From the NCBI GenBank assembly GCA_947259415.1, contig CAMYMI010000006.1, forward strand, positions 138,217 to 202,216: DNA of 64,000 nucleotides, read 5' to 3'. The notes under the pieces were generated by a model. That model saw only the letters and a list, made by a program, of their open reading frames with translations. It was not told where the DNA came from and did no database searches. This DNA is from an uncultured Ectothiorhodospiraceae bacterium (GTDB taxonomy: Bacteria > Pseudomonadota > Gammaproteobacteria > UBA9214). A program made the position numbers and the translations under genes. The stretch's first letter is position 1; each line of letters opens with the position of its first letter. Positions 30,511 through 38,431 of the stretch are shown piece by piece.

Positions 30511-31416
30511 TTGGAAAGTAATGTTGATCTGCTGCAACCGCATGTACGTCACCTCAAAATAACCAGGGATTCGGCCCTGCGGGCAGTGTGGGTTGAATTT
30601 AAATATGATGGCCGGCCATGCTTTACTCCTGAGTTACTTGAAGACGTATGGGTCGTGCAGCGTTTCATACGACAGACCGTATTGTCAGGTTATCAGCAAG
30701 CACAAAATGACAGACTGCTGTTTCAGGTAGTCGCCTCGGAAGATAAAAGAGCTTTCAGTCTGGGTGGTGATTTAACGTATTTTCTCCAGCTTATCGAGGC
30801 CGGTGATCGTGAAGGTTTACGGAGCTATGCCAAGACCTGCATCGATATCCAATACGCAACAATTACCCATTACGACACCCCTTTCACCACGATCGCTCTC
30901 GTTGAAGGCGAAGCGTTGGGTGGTGGATTCGAAGCGGCGTTGTCAGCCAATCTGCTGATTGCCGAGCCGCAGGCAAGATTTGGATTTCCCGAGATTTCAT
31001 TCGGCATGTTCCCTGGTATGGGGGCCTTATCGCTGCTCGCCCGCCGGGTGACGCCGAGTACTGCACGTAAGTTGATTATGGATCACAGGATTTACACGGC
31101 CGAGGAGCTTCATGAATTGGGTGTGGTGGATATACTGGCCGCAAAGGATAAAGGTCGGGAGGCAGCCGCTGACTATATGAAGCGTCATATCGGTCTGGTA
31201 ACCGGCCTGCAAGGATTCCAGTCGGCGGTAGACCGTGTCTATCCTGTTGACTATGAAGAACTCACAGATGTGATTGAGTTATGGATTGAGTCGGCGATCC
31301 ATCTGAATGACAGAAACAAACGCCTGATGGAATATTTTGCACGCGCCCAGTTAGGCCGTAGCAACTCACCTGATAAACAAACCACCTCAGACATATACCA
31401 ATTTGTATCGAGTTAA
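30511..31416 (+). CDS. rpfF: RpfF-type DSF synthase (enoyl-CoA hydratase family)
   Basis: Crotonase-fold enzyme of 301 residues that matches RpfF, which makes cis-2-unsaturated fatty-acid signals from 3-hydroxyacyl-ACP by dehydration and thioester cleavage. Diagnostic segments are GRPCFTPELLEDV, FSLGGDLTYFLQLIEAGDR, ALGGGFEAALSANLLIAE, FPGMGALSLLARRV and AEELHELGVVD. By my count the catalytic glutamates fall at Glu141 and Glu161, the numbers reported for Xanthomonas RpfF. The TTG start follows a strong GGAGAGAGGAG site. It is convergent with the rpfC-like kinase gene, ten bases apart, as in Xanthomonas. Confidence 0.9.
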   Translation: MESNVDLLQPHVRHLKITRDSALRAVWVEFKYDGRPCFTPELLEDVWVVQRFIRQTVLSGYQQAQNDRLLFQVVASEDKRAFSLGGDLTYFLQLIEAGDREGLRSYAKTCIDIQYATITHYDTPFTTIALVEGEALGGGFEAALSANLLIAEPQARFGFPEISFGMFPGMGALSLLARRVTPSTARKLIMDHRIYTAEELHELGVVDILAAKDKGREAAADYMKRHIGLVTGLQGFQSAVDRVYPVDYEELTDVIELWIESAIHLNDRNKRLMEYFARAQLGRSNSPDKQTTSDIYQFVSS

Positions 31417-31426
31417 CTGGACTGGA

Positions 31427-34033
31427 TCAGTAATTTTGTGCATGTGCGCCGAGTGAATCGGCTTTGTCACGCAGGGTCTGAATCGAGTCATCCAGTGTAC
31501 GGCGAATTGTGCGTAATTCTGCGATGCCATTCGCATCAAAATCATTTTTGCTGATATTCTGGTTGCTCAGGCATAGCTCTGCAAGCCTCCCTAGGCCAAG
31601 GTATAAGGCGCAACCTTTCAGCGCATGGGCGGCATCTCGGAATGCAGACCAGTTATGATTCGCTACGGAGGACTCGAGGTGCTTGAAGTCCTTGTTTGCA
31701 TCGATTTCGAAATTGTTAATCATCTCCAGAATGAATTCGGTGCCATCACCCGAGAGTTCGGTTAGTTTCTCGAATTGTTCTTCATCGATGATTGGCAATC
31801 CCGCAGTAACCAACACCTTAGGGATGGGTTTGGCCAGGATTTCTTCAGTGGCATCCTTGCCTGGACTGTTTAGTGTTGCGAGGGTGTTTTGCAGCGTGGT
31901 CAGTGATACAGGCTTGGTCAGAAACAGATCTATGCCGGCTTCTCTACAGATATTACGGCATTCATCTGTTGCATCAGCTGTCAGTATAACAAAATCCACG
32001 TTGTGTTTACCGACATGTGCGAGGTGGTATGCTTGATAGGTTTCGATCCCTCCCATACCAGGCATGTTTTTGTCTAGAAGCACGACGTCATAATCGAACT
32101 GCTCTAGTGCATTGAGGGCCTCTTCCCCGTCTGACACCGTAGTACATTCATGGCCCAGTTTTTCGAGCATGCGATTTATGACGATTCGGTTTGTTGCGTT
32201 ATCATCAGCGACAAGAATATTGAAGGGCTTTATGACCCTCGGTCCGTTCGCTTGGTGGCTGGAAATGTGCAGGACGTCATCTTCTGTGCTGTGCTTTGAG
32301 TAGCAGGCATGCAAGGTATTTAAAAGTAGCCGTTTTTCGGTATCCGTAGTGAGTGTGAAAAGCCGCTCATGCTCTAGGCCCGTAATCGCGGGAGGGTATT
32401 GCTCCGAGTTCAACAACACAACGGGTACTATAATGGCAGGCTCGTTTCTATCCATATTCGTTAACAGATCGCCTAGTACGTTACTGTATGGCATGTTATC
32501 GATTACAAGGGCATCGTAGGCAGGCTCGACAGTGTAAGTATGCAAACAGGTAACAGCCTGTTCAATGGATGTGACGGATTCAAAGGGTATCTTCCAGGCA
32601 CGCAGATGATTTACGGTCTTGCTGTTGGTGTCTGTATTGGGGCACAGATAAAGCACCTTGCATTCACTAGTCCATGATTGATTGTTGTCCATGCCATTAA
32701 CGTTGGCAATCTCGAATGGAATGTCAAACCAGAAAGTGGTCCCTACTTTGGGCATGCTTTGGATACCGATTTCCCCCCCCATAAGTTCAATCAGGTTCTT
32801 ACAAATCGTGGTACCAAGGCCTGTCCCGCCATAGTTTCTAGATACACTGCTATCAGCCTGTGTGAAAGGTTCGAATATGGCGGCGATTCGGTCTGGCGCA
32901 ATGCCAATGCCTGTGTCAGTAACTTCGAATCTCAGCAGGGCCTGTTGTGCATCAAGCTCTAGTGGGTAAACGCGTACCGAGATAAATCCCTGTTCAGTGA
33001 ATTTAATTGCGTTACCCACCAGGTTGATGATGATCTGCCGTAATTTATGAGGATCACCATGCAGGAGGTAGGGTGTCCTGGGATCTAAGCTCTCATTCAA
33101 TTGCAGTTGCTTGCTGTCTGCCTGTGTTTTGAAGATTTTCAGAGTGGTATTGATTAGGGCATAAAGATCGAATTCAAAGTGATCTATCGTCAGCTGACCG
33201 GCCTCGATCTTTGACAGGTCAAGGATTTCGTTGATCTGTCTGGCCAATGCATTCCCTGAAGCATTGATGATTTCCACGCATTCCTTGTCTTCAGGTTCAA
33301 GCGGCCTCAGTTTGAGCAGTTCTGTCATGCCAAGGATCCCATTAAGCGGCGTACGGATTTCATGTGACATGTTCGACAGAAAGTCACTCTTGGCGCGGTT
33401 GGCGCCATCGGCGCGCTGTCGTGCCTCATTAAGCCGGCGGATTAGTAAGGATGAATATGCGGGTATAATTAGAAGTGTAATGGCCAAGCCTATTGCGAGT
33501 TCCTTGTGCGTATCCCAGTATGGTGTAGAAAAAACAACAGCTCCAAAACCAAGGAGTGATATCGCGCCAGAGAGGTATAGATATTTTTCGCCATATCGAA
33601 AACCGTTTCCAAGTGTTACCCATAGAAATACCCCATACCATGGTGCACCCATATGACCTGTTAAGTACATTCCGTAACTTAATGCACCAGTGTCCCCGCA
33701 TATACCTATGATGCGTCTATATACTGAAGGTTGAGGCCATGCCAGAGTTGAAAAAAGAAGTAGACATGCAAAAACAAGGAATGAAATAATGAACCATGTT
33801 CCTATTTCCCAAAGTTGGATATCATTTTCGGCAGTTGGCCCTTTGATTAATAGATAACTTAAGAACGTCATTGAAATTAAGATGCGTAGTGCACCTTGTT
33901 CCTGGTCAGGGGTTCCGGACCATCCAATCATCATAAATAGCTTCTTTACTGCGGATCCGCGCGGGCCATTATTTACGTCGGTAGGCATGTGTAATGTCTC
34001 ATCTAAAAAGCTCGAGCGTGTTTTGGTAGACAA
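31427..34033 (-). CDS. rpfC: RpfC-type hybrid sensor histidine kinase
   Basis: An 868-residue hybrid kinase, the predicted DSF receptor. Five hydrophobic segments lie in about residues 50-200; YGMYLTGHMGAPWYG and VTLGNGFRYGEKY resemble the RpfC input domain. Then come a HisKA domain with His224 (SHEIRTPLNG), an ATPase domain (about 325-440), a degenerate receiver-like stretch (about 455-580), a true receiver with Asp654 (LLDKNMPG) and a C-terminal Hpt domain with His803 (AAHALKG). In Xanthomonas RpfC senses DSF, phosphorylates RpfG and holds RpfF by its receiver. The gene is AT-rich (two sampled lines 32% and 40% GC). Confidence 0.9.
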   Translation of the reverse strand: MSTKTRSSFLDETLHMPTDVNNGPRGSAVKKLFMMIGWSGTPDQEQGALRILISMTFLSYLLIKGPTAENDIQLWEIGTWFIISFLVFACLLLFSTLAWPQPSVYRRIIGICGDTGALSYGMYLTGHMGAPWYGVFLWVTLGNGFRYGEKYLYLSGAISLLGFGAVVFSTPYWDTHKELAIGLAITLLIIPAYSSLLIRRLNEARQRADGANRAKSDFLSNMSHEIRTPLNGILGMTELLKLRPLEPEDKECVEIINASGNALARQINEILDLSKIEAGQLTIDHFEFDLYALINTTLKIFKTQADSKQLQLNESLDPRTPYLLHGDPHKLRQIIINLVGNAIKFTEQGFISVRVYPLELDAQQALLRFEVTDTGIGIAPDRIAAIFEPFTQADSSVSRNYGGTGLGTTICKNLIELMGGEIGIQSMPKVGTTFWFDIPFEIANVNGMDNNQSWTSECKVLYLCPNTDTNSKTVNHLRAWKIPFESVTSIEQAVTCLHTYTVEPAYDALVIDNMPYSNVLGDLLTNMDRNEPAIIVPVVLLNSEQYPPAITGLEHERLFTLTTDTEKRLLLNTLHACYSKHSTEDDVLHISSHQANGPRVIKPFNILVADDNATNRIVINRMLEKLGHECTTVSDGEEALNALEQFDYDVVLLDKNMPGMGGIETYQAYHLAHVGKHNVDFVILTADATDECRNICREAGIDLFLTKPVSLTTLQNTLATLNSPGKDATEEILAKPIPKVLVTAGLPIIDEEQFEKLTELSGDGTEFILEMINNFEIDANKDFKHLESSVANHNWSAFRDAAHALKGCALYLGLGRLAELCLSNQNISKNDFDANGIAELRTIRRTLDDSIQTLRDKADSLGAHAQNY

Positions 34034-34096
34034 CGGGTCATATATCGGCCATTTTTATATAATTCTTTAGTTTCTATTAAGTTATAAAGGTGTCAC
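34034..34096. promoter_or_regulatory. Divergent promoter region rpfC / acyl carrier protein
   Basis: Only 63 AT-rich bases separate the two divergent starts. TATAAT at 34058-34063 faces the acyl carrier protein gene, and the opposite strand offers TATAAA-like sequences nearby. No good -35 boxes are seen, so an activator may be needed. Confidence 0.35.
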
Positions 34097-34330
34097 ATGG
34101 TTGAAGCAGCTGTTTTTGAAGTAATTGCTAGCCATATAAATCGCCAGACAGATGTAATATCTCTGGAATCTGAACTTAAAGATCTTGGCGTTGACTCTCT
34201 CGGTGCAATAACCATCCTTTACGAGCTCGAGGAACGGTTCGATATTGAAATACCCAACGAAGTCATTGAATCTATTAGTAATGTCCGCGACATTGTTAAT
34301 CATCTCGAACTAATGCTTGAGAATCGATAG
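34097..34330 (+). CDS. Dedicated acyl carrier protein
   Basis: A 77-residue acidic four-helix carrier protein with the phosphopantetheine site Ser34 in DLGVDSLGAI. It is not the housekeeping acpP, which lies in the fab cluster and has a different sequence (DSLDTVE). In composition and in its pairing with a ketosynthase it resembles NodF, the specialised carrier used for Nod-factor acyl chains. The ketosynthase gene starts five bases later. Its link to rpfF suggests that it carries the acyl chain of a DSF-type signal; this is inference. Confidence 0.88.
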   Translation: MVEAAVFEVIASHINRQTDVISLESELKDLGVDSLGAITILYELEERFDIEIPNEVIESISNVRDIVNHLELMLENR

Positions 34331-34335
34331 GGGCC

Positions 34336-35550
34336 ATGCCAAATAAGGTGGTAATCACCGGCCTTGGTTGTGTTAGCGGTCTCGGTATGAATGTCCCGGA
34401 CTTCTGGGATGCCTTGCGTGAGGGTCGGTCTGCTATCACACCATTAGTGGATATTGATGAGGGTGTGAAAATACGTCTGGGTGCAACGGTCAAAGGATTT
34501 CAGCCAGAACGCCACTTCACCCCGAATGAACTCCCCTTGCTTGACCGGTTTTCGCAATTTGCGGTAATGGCAGCACGTGAAGCAGTGAATGACGCCGGTC
34601 TGGAGAACTCCGGGGATTGCCTGGCTGAGGCTGCAGCGATTGTCGGCACCGGGTGCGGTGGCAAGCAAACAGACGAAGAGACATACACGCAGTTATACAA
34701 GGAGGCACGGTCACGTGCCCACCCGATGACTATCCCAAAAGGTATGCCAAGTGCTGCGGCCAGTATGATTAGCATGCACTTGGGTATCAAAGGTCCTGTT
34801 TTCTCAGTTGCAAGCGCATGCGCGTCTGCGGCCCATGCAGTATGTCAGGGGCGAATGATGGTCCTTTCCGGTCTGACCGATATTGTGCTAGTCGGTGGGA
34901 CAGACGCGCCCTTTACCTATGGGCTGTTGAAGGCCTGGGAGGCTTTAAGGGTTGTGTCAAACGATACCTGTCGGCCGTTTTCCAGAGATCGCACAGGAAT
35001 GGTGCTCGGTGAAGGTGCCGGAATGGTGGTGATGGAGTCACTAGAGCATGCTGCCCGACGTGGTGCACGTATTTATGCGGAACTCTCAGGATATGGATTA
35101 TCTTCGGATGCCGGACATATTACCCGTCCGGATGTCGGCGGAATATCCTGTGCAATAGAGCGTGCAATTCAGGATGCCGGATTTATGCCTGAGTCGGTAA
35201 ACTATATTAACGCGCATGGAACGGGGACAGTAATGAATGATCTTTCCGAAACTAAGGCATTGCGCCAGGTGTTTGGAAACCACGCTGATAAATTGGCAGT
35301 AACATCTACCAAGTCAATGCATGGTCATGCGCTCGGAGCGTCCAGTGCGTTTGAGTTGATTGCCACAGTACTGGCTATTCACGACAGTACAGTCCCACCA
35401 ACGGCAAATTTCACCGCGCCAGGTGAAGGGTGTGATCTTGACTATGTGCCAAACAAGGCGAGAAAGCTGGAAATTGACGTTGCACTCTCAAACTCTTTTG
35501 CTTTTGGAGGCCTTAATGCGGTGCTTGCTCTACAGGCCTGGCATGGTTGA
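34336..35550 (+). CDS. FabF/NodE-like beta-ketoacyl-ACP synthase
   Basis: A 404-residue condensing enzyme of the KAS II type with a complete triad: Cys162 in ASACASA, His294 in NAHGTGT and His331 in KSMHGHALGAS. The KSMHGH form, in place of KSMTGH in housekeeping FabF, is typical of specialised synthases such as NodE. It forms an operon with the upstream acyl carrier protein. The predicted role is elongation of a special acyl chain. It is convergent with the methyltransferase gene (five bases between stops). Confidence 0.9.
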   Translation: MPNKVVITGLGCVSGLGMNVPDFWDALREGRSAITPLVDIDEGVKIRLGATVKGFQPERHFTPNELPLLDRFSQFAVMAAREAVNDAGLENSGDCLAEAAAIVGTGCGGKQTDEETYTQLYKEARSRAHPMTIPKGMPSAAASMISMHLGIKGPVFSVASACASAAHAVCQGRMMVLSGLTDIVLVGGTDAPFTYGLLKAWEALRVVSNDTCRPFSRDRTGMVLGEGAGMVVMESLEHAARRGARIYAELSGYGLSSDAGHITRPDVGGISCAIERAIQDAGFMPESVNYINAHGTGTVMNDLSETKALRQVFGNHADKLAVTSTKSMHGHALGASSAFELIATVLAIHDSTVPPTANFTAPGEGCDLDYVPNKARKLEIDVALSNSFAFGGLNAVLALQAWHG

Positions 35551-35555
35551 TCCTG

Positions 35556-36626
35556 TTAATGTCGGGCCCTGAATAGATAGTGGCTGTTGCCATAGAAATT
35601 TCCATCCATTGGCGCGAATACGGCCTTGCACAGTGAAAAGTAGTTATTCCAGTGCGCAATGTCGCCTGCATCGAAGGTGTTTGCATACAGAAATGGCGCT
35701 TCTTCCCAGAAGCGTCGGTGCCATTCGTCAAGCGTACGCCAGTAATTAAGGCCATTAACGAACCAGTATCCAGCTAGGTCAAAGTGTTCGGAATGGCGGG
35801 AAAATTCATCGTGGGGCCATACGCGCCCCCCTGGGAAATACCAGCCGATGCGAGTTCTGGTTGGGTCCAGGAACTGTGGAATGACATATCGAGAGGTGAT
35901 GAAGTGATGAAAGGTTTGTCCTTGAGGAGTTAGCAAGCCTGAAATTCTTCTAAGGATTGCACTCATGTTCCGTACCTGTTCAAGTACTGCAACAGAAATA
36001 ACGAGGTTATAACGCTTTGTACCTAATGAGTTTAAAGGTAACTGATCAAATGCTCCTTCCATCAGTGTAAATCGTGCGCTGCCCAGTGGGTCATTGGGAT
36101 CCTTCATTCGCTGCCTCAGATAGGCGACCTGCACTTTGCTGGGTGTTATTCCAACAATCTGCAGGTTCGGGAATCTCTCAAGCAGGTAGGTCTCGAGTGA
36201 GCCAAAACCACAGCCGATATTGAAGACACGCTCATGTCCTTCTATCTGTGCGCGCTCGGCTATCAGGTCGAACTTTGCATGTTGTGCTTCCTCAAGCGTG
36301 GCCTCTGATTGTCGAATGCTGGTGGGAGTATCGCCATAATAGGCCATCGAATAGGCGTGGTAGCGTGCGTCCAGAAAGCTATTAAAGAAATCCAGATCTT
36401 CGTCGTAATGGCGATCCATCAGCAACTCTGTTTCTTCCATGATAGGTCCTTCATCGGTCGAGATGCCAAGTTCATTTAATGAGACCGGACTGTCTGTATA
36501 GCGCTGGTACTCTCTGGCGAAGAACCGTGTTAACCGGTCCTCATAGAGACGAAGGTTGTTACTTGAGGGGCCGTGGATACCAGCCTGTGCGAGTTTGTGT
36601 CTGATTGACTCCGGACTTGTATCCAT
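35556..36626 (-). CDS. Cyclopropane-fatty-acid-synthase-like methyltransferase
   Basis: A 356-residue SAM-dependent methyltransferase. Residues 92-97 YSMAYY correspond to the YSCGYF-type box of Cfa enzymes, with the bicarbonate-binding Cys changed to Met. The SAM loop is NIGCGFGS (136-143), followed by GITPSKVQ and the VSVAVLEQV segment that keeps the Glu. FVNGLNYWRTLDEWHRRF near the C terminus is also Cfa-like. It may methylate an unsaturated acyl chain, giving a methyl branch or a ring. It is 117 bases downstream of rpfG on the same strand. One sampled line is 38% GC. Confidence 0.82.
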   Translation of the reverse strand: MDTSPESIRHKLAQAGIHGPSSNNLRLYEDRLTRFFAREYQRYTDSPVSLNELGISTDEGPIMEETELLMDRHYDEDLDFFNSFLDARYHAYSMAYYGDTPTSIRQSEATLEEAQHAKFDLIAERAQIEGHERVFNIGCGFGSLETYLLERFPNLQIVGITPSKVQVAYLRQRMKDPNDPLGSARFTLMEGAFDQLPLNSLGTKRYNLVISVAVLEQVRNMSAILRRISGLLTPQGQTFHHFITSRYVIPQFLDPTRTRIGWYFPGGRVWPHDEFSRHSEHFDLAGYWFVNGLNYWRTLDEWHRRFWEEAPFLYANTFDAGDIAHWNNYFSLCKAVFAPMDGNFYGNSHYLFRARH

Positions 36627-36743
36627 TTCGATTAGGTGTCTTTAGTGCAGCTTTGAATCTCGAATTCCAGCTATTCAGCTTACCTGTCGACAGCGATAGG
36701 GTATTAGGCTGGTAAATAATCCTAGCATACTGGAGCCTTGTTA

Positions 36744-37802
36744 TCATTGGCTATGGCTTACTCTTGTATCCGACAGCATATCCTGTATTTTCATGATGGT
36801 ATCGAGCTGGGCCTTGAATGCATCGTAGCACTCCGGGTCAAAATGCAGGCCGCGTTGTGTATCCATGTAATCAAGTGCCTCTTGCATGGGCCAGGCATGT
36901 TTGTAGGGGCGTTCCGACACAAGTGCGTCATAAACATCTGCCACGGCGACTATTCTCGCCGGCAGCGGAATTTCCTCGCCATTCAGTCCATGTGGATATC
37001 CTTTACCATTGAATTTCTCATGGTGACTTAGTGCGATCACCGCGCCCATTTGCAGGAACTGGGAAGGACTGTCCCTAAGTATTTCGTGGCCTATCAGCGT
37101 GTGCCGCTTCATGATTTCGAATTCTTCAGTATTTAATTTGCCAGGCTTCAGGAGTATATCGTCCCTGATACCGATCTTTCCGATGTCATGCATTGGTGCG
37201 GCCATTTCAATCACATCGGCTTCCTTTGATGTGAATCCCATCTGTTCTGCTATGATCCGGGCGAACTTGGCCATGCGTACTACGTGATTGCCGGTTTCTT
37301 CATCCCTGTATTCACCTGCCTTGGCAAGACGCAACAGAGTCTCCCTTTCTCGCAAACGAATCTCACTGGTAGCCTCCGCAACACGACGTTCCAGCCAGTG
37401 AGATCTGTCCTGGATAATCTTGTATTGCTGGTACTGGATCAGCAGGTTCTGGCAGCGTGCCCGACACTCGTTATGGTCGACAGGTTTCATCAGGAAATCG
37501 GTGGCACCGACCTCGAGCGCCTCGTAACGGATATTCTTGTCTTCTACCGAGGTCACCATGATGATCGGGACCTGCTCACATGCCGGGCTTGTCCTGAACT
37601 TGCGGATAAACTCTATGCCGTTCATTTCCGGCATCTTGTAATCTGTGAGTATCAGGTCAACCTGATTTCTTATTGACCAGTCAAGTGCCTCGAGCGGGTT
37701 GGCGAATGACTGTACATCCGGTTCGCCCTCGATAGCACTGACCAGATGGACCAGTATTTGCCGGCTAGTTAATTGGTCATCAACGACTACGATCGTGGCC
37801 AT
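36744..37802 (-). CDS. rpfG: RpfG-type HD-GYP response regulator
   Basis: A 352-residue two-domain protein that is the predicted output of the RpfC-like kinase. The N-terminal receiver has Asp54 (LTDYKMPEMNG). The C-terminal HD-GYP domain has the full set of metal-binding and signature residues: HD at 205-206 (APMHDIGKIG), His234, His239 and HHEKFNGKGYP at 260-270. HD-GYP proteins hydrolyse c-di-GMP. Unlike the neighbouring AT-rich genes, its composition matches the chromosome (about 57% GC in a sampled line). A CRP/Clp-type site lies 81 bases upstream. Confidence 0.9.
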   Translation of the reverse strand: MATIVVVDDQLTSRQILVHLVSAIEGEPDVQSFANPLEALDWSIRNQVDLILTDYKMPEMNGIEFIRKFRTSPACEQVPIIMVTSVEDKNIRYEALEVGATDFLMKPVDHNECRARCQNLLIQYQQYKIIQDRSHWLERRVAEATSEIRLRERETLLRLAKAGEYRDEETGNHVVRMAKFARIIAEQMGFTSKEADVIEMAAPMHDIGKIGIRDDILLKPGKLNTEEFEIMKRHTLIGHEILRDSPSQFLQMGAVIALSHHEKFNGKGYPHGLNGEEIPLPARIVAVADVYDALVSERPYKHAWPMQEALDYMDTQRGLHFDPECYDAFKAQLDTIMKIQDMLSDTRVSHSQ

Positions 37803-37882
37803 ATGGTCGCTCTGCGATATCTCGAATGTTTAGCAATAACCATAAAATCCATGCCTCACGGACAGGCGAAGCATCCAGTCAC

Positions 37883-37900
37883 ATGTGATCTGAGTCACAT
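37883..37900. promoter_or_regulatory. CRP/Clp-type binding site upstream of rpfG
   Basis: ATGTGA-N6-TCACAT is a perfect two-fold palindrome identical to the core of the CRP consensus (TGTGA-N6-TCACA). Clp, the c-di-GMP-binding CRP relative that acts below RpfG in Xanthomonas, uses the same consensus. It lies in the 339-base gap between rpfG and the DUF2970 gene and could serve either. No strong -10/-35 pair is visible; the rest of the gap has no other clear feature. Confidence 0.65.
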
Positions 37901-38141
37901 AACTATCTGATTAGCAAAGTCAAATATGACCCTGCCCTTACATGGGTGTATATCGGCAATTGTTTGAAAAAATTGAGACTTTTCCACAATCAGGCTGTCG
38001 GTCAAGGCCGAATTCACCTGTGCAAACCACGGCTAAGAAGACCCTTGAAAGAATGACAGTAATGCATGAAAACCTGGGAAAGTGCGATTACATGCCAGTT
38101 ATATGAAGTTAAAATACCGTCAACTTTTTTAACAGGGACTG

Positions 38142-38369
38142 ATGATGAGCACGGAAAACAAGGACAAACCACCTGCACCTTCGCTAATCAAGGTGCTGGG
38201 CAGTGTACTGGCAAGCATGTTCGGAGTGCAGAGCACGCGCAAACGGGAAGAGGATTTCACTCATGGCAAGCCATACCAGTACATCATCGTGGGCTTGTTC
38301 GTGACGGTGGTCTTTATCCTGTCGGTCTGGGGGGTAGTAAGGCTCGTGATGAGCATGGCGGGTGTATAG
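38142..38369 (+). CDS. DUF2970 small membrane protein
   Basis: A 75-residue protein with a short soluble N terminus, the SVLASMFGVQS segment typical of DUF2970, and one C-terminal membrane helix (about 48-70). The function of the family is unknown. ACAGGGA precedes two consecutive ATG codons, so it may start at 38142 or 38145. Confidence 0.78.
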   Translation: MMSTENKDKPPAPSLIKVLGSVLASMFGVQSTRKREEDFTHGKPYQYIIVGLFVTVVFILSVWGVVRLVMSMAGV

Positions 38370-38370
38370 C

Positions 38371-38395
38371 CCGGGGGTATATAAGTTAACCCCGG
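38371..38395. terminator. Hairpin between convergent DUF2970 and valS genes
   Basis: CCGGGG (38371-38376) pairs with CCCCGG (38390-38395) around a 13-base AT-rich loop. It lies directly after the DUF2970 stop and 37 bases before the valS stop. There is no long T-run, so termination strength is uncertain. Confidence 0.35.
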
Positions 38396-38431
38396 AATAA
38401 CCAGCCACAAAAGTCTGACGCAGCCGGTTGT

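Noticed and set aside
37980..38060. A possible c-di-GMP (GEMM) riboswitch, suggested by GTGCAAACC upstream of the DUF2970 gene
   Set aside because: The rest of the GEMM core, the GAAA tetraloop stem and the ACGCAAAGC-like segment, is missing.
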